DNA from: Nocardia vinacea | Lineage (GTDB): Bacteria > Actinomycetota > Actinomycetes > Mycobacteriales > Mycobacteriaceae | Assembly (NCBI RefSeq): GCF_035920345.1 | Contig: NZ_CP109149.1 | Coordinates: 2,728,001 to 2,792,000 of the forward strand | Direction of reading: 5' to 3' | Length of the DNA stretch: 64,000 nt | Shown: one piece after another, positions 40,415 through 48,994 of the stretch | Position numbering within the stretch: position 1 is the stretch's first letter | Layout: each line of letters begins with the position of its first letter | Position numbers and translations under genes: made by a program | Notes under the pieces: model-generated | What the model was told of the DNA's origin: nothing | The model's database searches: none | Seen by the model: the letters and a program-made list of their open reading frames with translations, nothing else

Positions 40415-42253
40415 ATGACTGGCGATGCTCGAACAGGATTCGTCGTACTCCCTGATAGCGAGGCAGGAGTGGGCATCGCCAGGCGTCTTCTTCCATGGGG
40501 AAAAATATTGGCCGAGCACCCTTCGGAACGGCCCATGGTAGTTGGAGATTGCCGAGACCGGCCTGTCATTTACAAAGTCGGACACGCGGCGCGAGTAGTG
40601 ATACTCGGCCATGCCCTGATCGACGAAGACGCGGTTCACGAGTATGCGATATCGATTGATTCGGCAGCCCGCTGGCGAGCCCTTCTCGACACGATCGATG
40701 GATCCTTTCACTCTATCGTCAATGTGAATGGCGACATCTATGTAAATGGTTCCACATACGGGTCCCGCAGCCTGTACCGCGCTCGAGTGGACGGCATCGA
40801 CATTGCTGCCGACACGGTGCATGCCCTTACACACCTGGTCGGCGGGCGGCTCGACGTCGGCGCCCTCGCCGCGCATCTGCTCGAGCCGATACCCCATCAC
40901 CTTGCACAACGTCCATTGCTTGCCGGAATCGACCCGGTGCCCCCGGGCGTTGAGATGGTCCTAACGCCGAGGGGAACGTCCCGGTCGATCAGGGGCAAGA
41001 CAGAAACAACAGTGGTGCGGGACCTCGACGAAGGAGCACATGAGGTCCGGAATCGGCTGGTGGGTGCGGTGTCGGCTCGCACAGCGGCGGGTGGCACGGT
41101 TACTTCGGAGCTTTCAGGTGGCTACGACTCGACATCGATAAGCTTCATAGCTGCGAGGGGGCCGGCAGAGGTCAAGCTGCTGACGGCGCGCGGACGCGAT
41201 TCCGCCAATGAGGACCTCGAGTGGGCTTTGCGCGCCGCACGGCATCTGCCAGAAGTGGAACACACGATTCTCCCGGATTCCGATTTACCTCTTACCTATT
41301 CCGGGCTGGAGGATGGGCCGACCTGGTTGAACGAGCCGTCACCGCTGATCGTCGGCAGAAGTCGCGTCGGTGCGCTCGCAAAACTGGCGTCGACTTTCGG
41401 TTCGAGTGTGCATCTGACCGGTCATGGGGGCGACCACGTCTTCACCGGTTTGCCTACGCGCTATCGCGATCTCCTGTGGCAACGTCCTTTCACCGCCTGG
41501 CGCGGGTTGCGGGGCTTTGCGGCCCTTGGCGGATGGCGATTGCGAGACCTGTTGTACGACGCTGTCGAGCCCACCGGTTTCCACTCGTGGTGGAAGAAGA
41601 ACACCAGGCCGGTCGTGGGCGTGCCAGAAAGGCGTAAACCGATGTTGGGCTGGGCAATTACTCCATCCATGCCCATATGGGCGACGGAAACCGCTGAAAA
41701 GGCAATCAGCGAAGGCATCCTCTGGATGGCATCCACTAGGGAACCACTGGCACCCGAGCGTGGATATCATGTTGAACTGGAGACCATAATCGAGGGCGCC
41801 AGAACGGTGGCCGTATTGAACAGGATGTCGTTGGCAGCGGGCGGACCACCTTTGGCGGCACCCTACTTCGACGACAGAGTGATTTCCGCTTCCTTGTCGG
41901 TAGCCGTTCAGCACCGAGTCAGCGCGTGGACATACAAGCCCCTGCTCAGAGCATCGGTACGCGGAATCGTTCCTGATGTGGTTTTGCAACGGCAGACGAA
42001 GGACGACGGCTCGCATGATGTCGAGCTCGGATTGCGAAAGCATCGCGACGAACTCGTAGCACTATGGGAAGGGTCGCGGCTCGGCGATATCGGCCTCATA
42101 GACTCGCAGAAACTGAAGCAGTTGTGCGCGAATCCCAGCTCGTTCGAGTTGGAAGAGGGAACGATGTATACAACGATTGCCTGCGAGCTCTGGCTGCGAG
42201 ACCTGGAGCGAAGTTTCGTCGAACCGCAGAATGGTAGTACTGGGAAAAGATAA
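40415..42253 (+). CDS. Lasso peptide macrolactam synthetase (C protein, asparagine synthetase-like)
   Basis: A 612-residue homologue of asparagine synthetase B. The first 170 residues are a degenerate glutaminase-like domain without an N-terminal catalytic Cys. The synthetase domain has the ATP pyrophosphatase loop SELSGGYDSTS (231-241) and later GHGGDHVFTG. In lasso biosynthesis this protein adenylates the side-chain carboxylate at core position 7-9 and closes the ring onto the core N-terminus, here expected to join Asp8 to Gly1. It begins 41 bp after the precursor gene and ends 14 bp before the RRE gene, so it is in the same operon. Base composition is visibly lower in G/C than neighbouring operons. 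Confidence 0.92.
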   Translation: MTGDARTGFVVLPDSEAGVGIARRLLPWGKILAEHPSERPMVVGDCRDRPVIYKVGHAARVVILGHALIDEDAVHEYAISIDSAARWRALLDTIDGSFHSIVNVNGDIYVNGSTYGSRSLYRARVDGIDIAADTVHALTHLVGGRLDVGALAAHLLEPIPHHLAQRPLLAGIDPVPPGVEMVLTPRGTSRSIRGKTETTVVRDLDEGAHEVRNRLVGAVSARTAAGGTVTSELSGGYDSTSISFIAARGPAEVKLLTARGRDSANEDLEWALRAARHLPEVEHTILPDSDLPLTYSGLEDGPTWLNEPSPLIVGRSRVGALAKLASTFGSSVHLTGHGGDHVFTGLPTRYRDLLWQRPFTAWRGLRGFAALGGWRLRDLLYDAVEPTGFHSWWKKNTRPVVGVPERRKPMLGWAITPSMPIWATETAEKAISEGILWMASTREPLAPERGYHVELETIIEGARTVAVLNRMSLAAGGPPLAAPYFDDRVISASLSVAVQHRVSAWTYKPLLRASVRGIVPDVVLQRQTKDDGSHDVELGLRKHRDELVALWEGSRLGDIGLIDSQKLKQLCANPSSFELEEGTMYTTIACELWLRDLERSFVEPQNGSTGKR

Positions 42254-42267
42254 GGGACAGAAGGAAC

Positions 42268-42525
42268 ATGGATTCCGCTACACCGAGACCCGGCTTGTCT
42301 TTTGTAAGAACAGAGTATGGGGGTGTGATTCTCGATATGCAGCGAGGCGACTATTGGCGGCTGAATCCGGTAGGAGCGGAAGTGTTCGCATCGCTTGTCG
42401 TCGACAGCGGCGCCGACCTCGTTGCGGCAGTCCTCGATCAGTTCGATGTCGATGCAGCTACAGCACAGCGTGACGTGAAAGAACTCCTGGACCACCTTCG
42501 AGATGTTGGATTGGTGCTCGCGTGA
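42268..42525 (+). CDS. Lasso RRE protein (B1, PqqD-like)
   Basis: An 85-residue PqqD-family RiPP recognition element (LSFVRTEYGGVILDMQRGDYW is its strand region; then helices with LLDHLRDVGLV at the end). It binds the YxxPx(L/V) motif of the leader and presents the precursor to the B2 peptidase and the cyclase. Its stop codon overlaps the GTG start of the next gene (GTGA), indicating translational coupling. Confidence 0.88.
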   Translation: MDSATPRPGLSFVRTEYGGVILDMQRGDYWRLNPVGAEVFASLVVDSGADLVAAVLDQFDVDAATAQRDVKELLDHLRDVGLVLA

Positions 42526-42971
42526 GTCATCACATGGCCCTCGGGACCGGACTCGAGGCGGACGGGCGCAGGGGTGAACGGTTTTCCGCACGGTGGGCTG
42601 TTCGAGCCGCGAGGGTCGTTGTCATGTTGCGGCCGCGGCGGATCGAATGGTCCTTGAAGCAGTTACGTAGAGGAAGTCGTCCGGCCTCATTCGAAGATGC
42701 CGAAAGATGGAGGCGGCGGGTAGTGGAGGTGAGTCCTGATGCCGCCGGACGATATGGGTGTCTGATGAGGTCCGTGGCGACCGCCCTCTTGAGCCGAAGA
42801 TACGGTGCGTGGACGACCTGGTGTGTCGGCGTTCGCACGGAACTGCCGTTCGCGGCACACGCATGGGTCGAGGCAGACGGCAGGCTTGTCGGTGAGGCAG
42901 GCGATATGACTACATTCAGCCGACTGATCGTGGTCGGCCCGCACGAGAACGTGGGTGAAGATGTCAGCTGA
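42522..42971 (+). CDS. Lasso leader peptidase (B2, transglutaminase-like)
   Basis: A 149-residue transglutaminase-fold cysteine protease that removes the leader. The catalytic Cys is in YGCLMRSVA, the His in PFAAHAWVE, and an acidic residue follows in GEAGD. Together with the separate RRE this is the split-B arrangement usual in actinobacterial lasso clusters. The GTG at 42522 overlaps the B1 stop; an internal ATG at 42534 is an alternative. Its 3' end overlaps the transporter gene. Confidence 0.88.
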   Translation: MSHHMALGTGLEADGRRGERFSARWAVRAARVVVMLRPRRIEWSLKQLRRGSRPASFEDAERWRRRVVEVSPDAAGRYGCLMRSVATALLSRRYGAWTTWCVGVRTELPFAAHAWVEADGRLVGEAGDMTTFSRLIVVGPHENVGEDVS

Positions 42972-44751
42972 CAACGGTGACACTCGGCAGGGCGATTCGT
43001 GGCTGCGCAGAGTCGGGGCCTTACTCAGGTTGATCGCACCCCAACGGAATTCCTTGTTGGGAGCAACGGCACTTCTTCTCGTAGGTACCGGACTTTCGCT
43101 GGTGCAGCCGCTGCTGGCCGGACGGGTCATCCGGGATGCGGTTTCGGGTGAGACAATCGTATGGTCCCTTGCGGCGTTGGTCGGAGCCTATCTCTTGTAT
43201 GCCGTAACCGATACCTGCGGACTCTATATTCTCGAGCGATCCAGTGAGTCCGTGCTTTTGTCTGTGCGCAATCGCTTGGCCGGGCATCTGCTGAGGTTGA
43301 GAATTCCCACACTCGAGTCGCTCAGGGTTGGAGACCTGATTTCCCGCGTGACGCTCGATTCAACGGTGATTCGGAACGCCGTCGGGACCAGTCTTATTCA
43401 AATATTGACCGGGGCGATCACACTCATTGGGACCGTCGCGGTGATGATCTATCTCGATTGGCTGTTGTTCTCGATCGTTTTCGTTACCGTTGGCGCTGCC
43501 GCGGGTGCGATGTTGCTGGTCATGATGAGAATCGAGGTAGCCTCGACTCGATTGCAAGAGAGTGTCGGTGCGCTTTCCGCGGACATCGAACGCGCGCTCA
43601 CCGGAGTGCGCACGGTCAAAGTGAACAATGCCGAGGACCGCGAGCACGAGCACTTGGCCGAGTTGGCCGGTGCGGCATTCTCCGCCGGCGTGCGCGCCGC
43701 CAGATTGAAGGCACTGGGAAATCCGGCAATGCACCTGGCGGTGACCGGTTCGTTTGTTGTATCTCTGCTGGTCGGCGGCGTCCGGGTAGCGAATCACCAG
43801 ATGGAGTTGAGCAGTCTTGTGACGATGATGCTCCTCGCGATGAATTTGCTGATTCCGGTCGGCGATCTTTTCAACGGCTCCGTCGGGCTTCAGAAAGCCC
43901 TGGGTGCGCTCAGCCGGATAGAGTCGACACTCGAATTGCCTTCCGAGGACGTCGACGACATCCAGGAAAGCGGCACTGAACCAGGTCGCAGATCGCCGAT
44001 CGCAACGATCGACAAGTCTGCGGAAAATGGGCAACTCGCGCTCGAGTTCCGGGATGTGCATTTCTCATACGATGAGAGAACAATTCTCAAGGGTGTGAAT
44101 TTTTCGGTTCCGTCACACGGGCATGTAGCGTTGGTCGGGCATTCGGGTGCTGGAAAGTCCACGGTGTTCTCGTTGGTGAGCAGGTTCTACAATCCGGACG
44201 ACGGCGACATTCTGTTGGGAGGTCGGTCGTACGCTGGTCGGCCGCGCCGGGCATGGCGCTCGGAAATCAGCTTGCTGGAACAGAACGCGCCACTGTTGTT
44301 CGGCAGCCTTCGAGACAATTTGACATACCGGGAACCCGGTCTCGCTGAGGATGACCTGCAGCGCGCAATAAAGCTCGCCGGTCTGGCAGATCTTGTCGCA
44401 CGACTGCCTCGTGGCCTCGACACCCCAGTGGGTGAGCACGGCGTTCTGCTCTCTGGCGGCGAGCGACAACGCGTGGCGTTGGCACGGGCATTGATTCGAC
44501 GTCCAGTGCTGATGATGCTGGATGAGCCCACGGCGATGCTGGACGCCGAGACCGAGAAGGCGTTGAACGTGACCATCCAGGCAGTGCGAAAAGAGTGCGC
44601 GCTGTTGGTCATTGCCCATCGCCTGTCCACGATTCGCGAAGCTGATACCGTCATGTTCCTCAAGGACGGGCAGATCGTCGACAGCGGCTCACACGACGAG
44701 TTGGTTGCCCGGAACGTGGACTACCAACAGCTTGTCGGCGCGAAGGTGTGA
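42961..44751 (+). CDS. Lasso peptide ABC exporter (D protein)
   Basis: A 596-residue fused ABC exporter with an N-terminal six-helix transmembrane domain (about 20-320) and a C-terminal nucleotide-binding domain: Walker A GHSGAGKST, signature LSGGERQRVALARAL, Walker B LMMLDEPTAML and H-loop IAHRLS. It should export the mature lasso peptide and give self-protection. The ATG at 42961 lies within the end of the B2 gene (11-base overlap); a GTG two codons earlier is possible. It is the last gene of the lasso operon; no methyltransferase, acetyltransferase or isopeptidase gene follows. Confidence 0.9.
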   Translation: MSADNGDTRQGDSWLRRVGALLRLIAPQRNSLLGATALLLVGTGLSLVQPLLAGRVIRDAVSGETIVWSLAALVGAYLLYAVTDTCGLYILERSSESVLLSVRNRLAGHLLRLRIPTLESLRVGDLISRVTLDSTVIRNAVGTSLIQILTGAITLIGTVAVMIYLDWLLFSIVFVTVGAAAGAMLLVMMRIEVASTRLQESVGALSADIERALTGVRTVKVNNAEDREHEHLAELAGAAFSAGVRAARLKALGNPAMHLAVTGSFVVSLLVGGVRVANHQMELSSLVTMMLLAMNLLIPVGDLFNGSVGLQKALGALSRIESTLELPSEDVDDIQESGTEPGRRSPIATIDKSAENGQLALEFRDVHFSYDERTILKGVNFSVPSHGHVALVGHSGAGKSTVFSLVSRFYNPDDGDILLGGRSYAGRPRRAWRSEISLLEQNAPLLFGSLRDNLTYREPGLAEDDLQRAIKLAGLADLVARLPRGLDTPVGEHGVLLSGGERQRVALARALIRRPVLMMLDEPTAMLDAETEKALNVTIQAVRKECALLVIAHRLSTIREADTVMFLKDGQIVDSGSHDELVARNVDYQQLVGAKV

Positions 44752-44921
44752 ATCGCCCGACGCGTCCGGAGCGTTGGACATCCCCGGTTTCTCGGATGCC
44801 GCGTTGCCGGGCGCCGTCGTGGCGTCGCACACACTGCCCCACGTCAAGAAGCGTCAGCGACACCTGACTGGTGTCGAAGTGCCGCTTACCTACCTCCAGC
44901 CGCGTTACCGCCGGTACCGCC

Positions 44922-45797
44922 TCACCCCTGAGGGGCCGCGCCCTGATCAGCAAGTCTCCCAACCAGAAATGCGATGATCTCGTCGCGGACCGCTGCGGTG
45001 GGTTCGCCTTCGGCATCTATCAAGTGAGCCGTCACAACGCTGTGAGCGCAGCCGACGAACTGCTCGAAGAACGGCGGCGGGGCGGGATTCGCCGCAGCAG
45101 CGGAAAGGACGCGAGGCTCGAAACGAGGGCCGAGGGCCTCGGCATAGGCGGCGAAACGCGCTGCGGTGCAGAAGCGGTCGCCCTCGAAGCGATAGGCGCG
45201 CACGACCAGGTTCTCCCGATCCAGAACTTCGCGGACAGACGCCAGGTCCTCCGGTGAAATCTCCAGCCCAGCAGGATTATCCAGCGGCAGGGAAGGCTGG
45301 CAGAGCACGGGGGCGAGCATCGACGGCTCCAGCATCATCGTCAGGGCGAAGTTCCCGGTAAAACACATTCCCACCGCGCCGACTCCAGGGCCACCGCATT
45401 CCCGGTGGGCGAGGGCAGCCAGGGCACGCAACCAGTCGGCGACCGGACTCGCAGCCCCGCCGCCGAACGCACGGAATTCGGCACTGACACAGGCACGTTT
45501 GAACACCGCGAGCCCCGCCTCGGCCTCCGGGTAGGCCCCATCGCGGCCGAACAGCGACGGCATGTACACCGTGAGCCCGGCGTCACGGACCCAGCGGGCG
45601 AAGCGGGCCACATCGGGACTGATACCGGGCATTTCGGCCATCACAATGACCGCCGGTCCGGTTCCCGACACGTACACCGCGCGTGCGGCACCGTCGAACG
45701 TGACCATCCGGCGGTGGAAGTCGTCGAGCCGATCATCGCGGGCATTGTCAAAGGAGGAATGCTGCACATTCACACCATGCCGGTCGCAGGCTGGCAT
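44922..45797 (-). CDS. Dienelactone hydrolase family protein
   Basis: An alpha/beta-hydrolase of the dienelactone hydrolase family with a cysteine nucleophile in GAVGMCFTGNFAL, an early AVIVMAEMPGISP block and a C-terminal His region (GCAHSVVTAHL). The natural substrate is unknown; the family hydrolyses lactones and esters. It diverges from the GlxA-like regulator with about 40 bp between starts, so that regulator probably controls it. The start is uncertain: ATG at 45803 or 45797 are both possible and a downstream GTG near 45773 would also keep the whole domain. A CCCCTGAGGGG inverted repeat lies at its 3' end (44925-44935). Confidence 0.8.
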   Translation of the reverse strand: MPACDRHGVNVQHSSFDNARDDRLDDFHRRMVTFDGAARAVYVSGTGPAVIVMAEMPGISPDVARFARWVRDAGLTVYMPSLFGRDGAYPEAEAGLAVFKRACVSAEFRAFGGGAASPVADWLRALAALAHRECGGPGVGAVGMCFTGNFALTMMLEPSMLAPVLCQPSLPLDNPAGLEISPEDLASVREVLDRENLVVRAYRFEGDRFCTAARFAAYAEALGPRFEPRVLSAAAANPAPPPFFEQFVGCAHSVVTAHLIDAEGEPTAAVRDEIIAFLVGRLADQGAAPQG

Positions 45798-45838
45798 AAC
45801 CATTGACTGAATCGCCACTTTTCGGTCCAATCTTGCCA

Positions 45839-46843
45839 ATGATCACCCATCTGATCCTCGAGGGTGTGCTCGAAGGAGCGCTCGGCATGGGCATCGACAT
45901 CGTCGACACCGCTGCCGGACTAGCCCAGGACCGCACTCCCCCGCACCGCGACCACCTGCTGCGCCAACGCGTCATCTCCGTCGATGGCAAACCAGTGCGA
46001 TCCGGAAGCGGACGACCAATTCCGGTAACGACCGAAAACCTGTCCGCCGCTGTGCAATTCGGTTCAAACGATATCTTGGTTCTGCCGGGTCCGTCTGCCG
46101 GAACCGAAGGACGAATTCACGAACTTCTGTCACGCCCCGACACTGTGCAGGCCATTGAGCTGATCCGACAGGCCGCCGCCAACGGCGCAACCGTTGCCGC
46201 GTCCTGCTCGGCAACCTTCATCCTCGCCGCCTCCGGCCTGCTCTCCGGCCGCACCGCCACCACAACCTGGTGGCTCGCCCCTTTTTTCACCCGCCGCTTC
46301 CCCGACATCACCGTCCTAGTCGACCGCATGGTTATCGACACCGGCCCGGTCGTCACCGCCGGCGCCGCCTTTGCCCACGCCGACCTCATGCTCACCCTCA
46401 TCGCCCGCCTCCACAGTGCGGCACTGGCCGACCGCGTAGCTCGCTACCTCGTCCTCGATTCCCGAATGTCCCAATCCCGCTACATGATCCTCGAACACCT
46501 CCGCTCCACCGACCCCGCCCTGCGAGCCCTTGAACACCACATCACCATCAATCTCAGCCGCCAGCTAAGCCTCGCCGAACTGGCCGGCGCCGCATCCGTC
46601 TCCACCCGCACCCTCGCCCGCCGCACTCACACCCACCTGGGCATGTCCCCCACCGAATACGTCCATCGCCTGCGCGTCAGCCACGCGGCAGCCTTGCTGG
46701 CCACCACCGACGACCCCGTAGATGCCATCGCCGCCGCCACCGGCTACGCCGACCCTGCCGCCTGCCGCCGCATCTACCGCCGCTACACCGGCGAATCCCC
46801 CACCACCACCCGGACCCGCGCCCAAACCTCGACGCCGAACTGA
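45839..46843 (+). CDS. GlxA family AraC-type transcriptional regulator
   Basis: A 334-residue regulator with an N-terminal DJ-1/PfpI-like domain (about 1-190; the nucleophile elbow reads AASCSATFILAASGLL) and a C-terminal AraC helix-turn-helix pair (SRQLSLAELAGAASVSTRTLARRTHTHLGMSP, then DPVDAIAAATGYADPAACRRIYRRYTGESP; character only). The DJ-1 domain in this family senses small molecules and is not thought to be a peptidase. ATG 45839 is preferred over a TTG at 45803 because the family begins with this strand. The divergent hydrolase gene is the obvious target. Confidence 0.85.
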   Translation: MITHLILEGVLEGALGMGIDIVDTAAGLAQDRTPPHRDHLLRQRVISVDGKPVRSGSGRPIPVTTENLSAAVQFGSNDILVLPGPSAGTEGRIHELLSRPDTVQAIELIRQAAANGATVAASCSATFILAASGLLSGRTATTTWWLAPFFTRRFPDITVLVDRMVIDTGPVVTAGAAFAHADLMLTLIARLHSAALADRVARYLVLDSRMSQSRYMILEHLRSTDPALRALEHHITINLSRQLSLAELAGAASVSTRTLARRTHTHLGMSPTEYVHRLRVSHAAALLATTDDPVDAIAAATGYADPAACRRIYRRYTGESPTTTRTRAQTSTPN

Positions 46844-47125
46844 CACCACAGCTCGGTTACACCGCGGTAAGACTTGCGGCGTCAGAGTCCCCTCCGGACA
46901 CAGACCATAACCCCAACAGTGCGGGTCGAGAGATGTCTCGACCCGCACGGTTCGTTTGGCGGGGTGGTAGGTCATCTGCACGTTGAGGTGCCGGTAGACG
47001 TCGGCTTTGTCCGCCGGATCCGCCCCGGACAACACGTGCCGGATATCTCCTAGTTCCTTGATGAGACAACGGATCTCCTCGCTGGTCATTCGCCGTTGCC
47101 TCGCGATCGGCCGCGAACCTGACCA
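46844..47125 (-). pseudogene. C-terminal fragment of a serine recombinase
   Basis: The reading frame RRMTSEEIRCLIKELGDI, then SGADPADKADVYRHL, TYHPAKRTVRVE and a terminal CPEGTL matches the C-terminal end of large serine recombinases of actinobacterial mobile elements, which typically read EIRALVEALG...DADPADKAEVY...LTYHP. The catalytic N-terminal domain is absent, and an in-frame TAG lies at 47126-47128 just upstream. It is a relic of an excised or decayed element. Confidence 0.65.
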
Positions 47126-47287
47126 CTACGCTGCCCTCCGTTCATCGCGGAACTCGCTCTGTCGCTGAGCTAGCTCCTCGAACTTTTCCCGCGACCGCCG
47201 CTGTGCGGCGTTGCACGACAGGCGCAGCACCGCCCCCAACGTGATCTTCAGTGAGACAGGCATATTCGGCGATTCGAAGTCAGTCAT
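47126..47287 (-). CDS. Short hypothetical ORF
   Basis: A 53-residue frame (MTDFESPNMPVSLKITLG...EELAQRQSEFRDERRAA) in the same frame as the serine recombinase relic and separated from it by a TAG codon. I do not recognise it. It may be a real small gene or another part of the decayed element. Confidence 0.25.
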   Translation of the reverse strand: MTDFESPNMPVSLKITLGAVLRLSCNAAQRRSREKFEELAQRQSEFRDERRAA

Positions 47288-47404
47288 CGGTGCGTCCCTT
47301 TCGTCGACATCTCGCGAGAACCATGCACCTGTCGGGACCGGTCCCACAGCAGGCCGCTTACGGTGCGGCTGTCAACGAGCCGCGGCAGAGAGGCGTCGAT
47401 CCCG

Positions 47405-47901
47405 ATGTGGCTGAGAACTTCACGCAGATGCGTTCCTGCGCTGACGGCTGCGGCCGCCATTGCCCTGGCCGGATGTGGCAGCGCGGAATCGGTGCATCCC
47501 GGCGCGACAGTCCTACGTCCAACTCTGCCGTTGGCATGCCGACCTCGCCGAGCACATCCGTCGGCAGTAGTTCCGCACCGACTGAATCGCCAGGCGAGCC
47601 GATTACCTCCGACGTGGGAGACTGTTTCGGCGGTCAATGCCGGCTCGAGGTGCTCGGTCCGACGGCAATTCCGTTGGATGCCAATCGTTTCCACTACGAG
47701 TCGATCGCCGTGGTCGCGGTGACCAGCTCATCGCTGACCTACCAGGTGCCCTATCCGACAGGCGGACACGCAGAACAGACGCTCGGCGTGGGAGGTAGCG
47801 GATCGTTCGGCTTCCGGGGCCAGGACTCGATCTCCGTGCGTCTCGAGTCGATCGACAGCGGTCACGCAGTGCTCAGTTTGGTTCCTGGGCCACCATTGTG
47901 A
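47405..47901 (+). pseudogene. Frameshifted secreted lipoprotein
   Basis: From ATG 47405 the first frame gives a lipoprotein signal peptide (WLRTSRRCVPALTAAAAIA, lipobox LAGC). At about 47510-47525 that frame loses its typical codon use, and the frame one base back continues with a Ser/Thr/Pro-rich linker (MPTSPSTSVGSSSAPT) and a small domain (VGDCFGGQCRLEVLGPTAIPLD ... to a stop at 47901; fragments only). Joining the two gives a coherent lipoprotein of about 165 residues. Either a single-base indel inactivated it or the sequence has an error. The domain is of unknown function. Confidence 0.55.
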
Positions 47902-47916
47902 CCGACGCGGCTGGGC

Positions 47917-48105
47917 TTGTGAGCCCCTATTGCTATGGTGCACAACATCTTTCACGCAACAACCCTCGTATTTCCGCGTCCGGATGGCATGCTCGATCGC
48001 ACCGAGTACAAACGTCGTGGTCATCGACGTCGAGCTGTGCCAGCCCAGAATCCGGCGGGCGTAGGCGTCGACGACGAACGCGATTCTGTGGAATCTGATT
48101 TGTCC
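47917..48105 (-). pseudogene. IS3 family transposase (OrfB) fragment
   Basis: Reading the minus strand gives RFHRIAFVVDAYARRILGW, then MTTTFVLGAIEHAI and VVHHSNRGSQ, the second and third blocks of the DDE core of IS3-type OrfB (consensus FVIDAYARRIVGW and HHSDRGSQY). The first Asp of the triad region is present, but both ends of the gene are missing. The motif HHSNRGSQ carries Asn where the family has Asp. It stops 16 bp short of the neighbouring lipoprotein stop codon. Confidence 0.7.
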
Positions 48106-48127
48106 TTTTTGTGCCCGTTTTCCCTGG

Positions 48128-48540
48128 TTATTGAGGTGTGATCGGGAGGAGGGTTGCCGTGGGTGGGATTCCTATCTCACGTGGCGTTTGCCCTGTCGGC
48201 GTGGTGACGTTGGCCAGTCGTTCGAGGAGTCGGTCGAGGGCAGCTTGCCCGTCGTCGACGGCGGCGCGTTCGTCGTCGGTGAGCGGAATGGAGGAAAGCA
48301 TCCGTTGCAGGTTGTCCTTGGCTTCCAGAAGCTGGGCCTTGCTGGATGCCTTTGGTGTGTAGAAATCGCAACGGGCGCAAGCCATTCGGTGTGGACACTG
48401 CTCGAAAAAGCTGTAGGTGCACCATCCGTGACCGAGGTCGTAATACTGCCATGGTTGCCCGTTCGCGGCGGCTCCGCTGGTGACGGCGTCGCGGTCGACG
48501 AGGACTTCGATGGTGCGGACGTGTGCTCTGCACTTTCCTG
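48128..48540 (-). pseudogene. C-terminal fragment of a tyrosine integrase
   Basis: The frame contains RTIEVLVDRDAVTSG, QYYDLGHGWCTYSFFEQCPHRMACARCDFY and KAQLLEAKDNLQRML (fragments), the Cys-rich C-terminal tail seen in a family of actinobacterial Tn554-like tyrosine recombinases. The catalytic Arg-His-Tyr region is not present. The tail keeps its Cys/His pattern to the stop codon at 48128, so decay came from loss of the 5' part. Confidence 0.6.
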
Positions 48541-48599
48541 GACGGCAATCGCGCGGTTCGCGGCTGGTCGCCGCCGCCACCGATACACCAGATCCTGCG

Positions 48600-48977
48600 G
48601 GCTTGCCCGAACCCCCACTGCTCCCGCAACACCCGCTCGGCCCGCATACGCAGATCCGCTTCGGGCGGCGTGTAGGTGGGGCGTGTAGGTGGGCAGCCCA
48701 GCGCGCGCATCGACCGGCCCGATGAGCTCGATGTGACCATCCGCTCCGGCACCTTCCGGCTCCTGCGCCCGGACCGGATCGGCCGACTCGTCACCGCACC
48801 GGGTCGGCTGCCGATGTATCCGTCGGGTCCGATGTTTCCTCGCTCGTCGGGCGGAAACGGCTCGCCACTGTTCGGAGCCGACCCGTCCGTCGATTGCGCC
48901 GATCCGTCGGATATGAGCGGGCGGGGGCCGTCCAGCCGGATGTCCGGTTTCCCGCAGTCTCCCGTGCTGTCCAGCAC
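48600..48977 (-). CDS. Hypothetical ORF fragment with a GYIGSRP motif
   Basis: The frame starts with ATG at 48977, 18 bp after the stop of the 1531-residue gene, and gives a Pro/Ser/Gly-rich, probably disordered sequence containing GYIGSRP, the short motif also found twice in the upstream giant protein. Further on the frame runs antisense-like into the integrase relic, so the real gene is probably cut near 48600. Function unknown. Confidence 0.3.
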
Positions 48978-48994
48978 GACTTGGCCCGGCTAGA

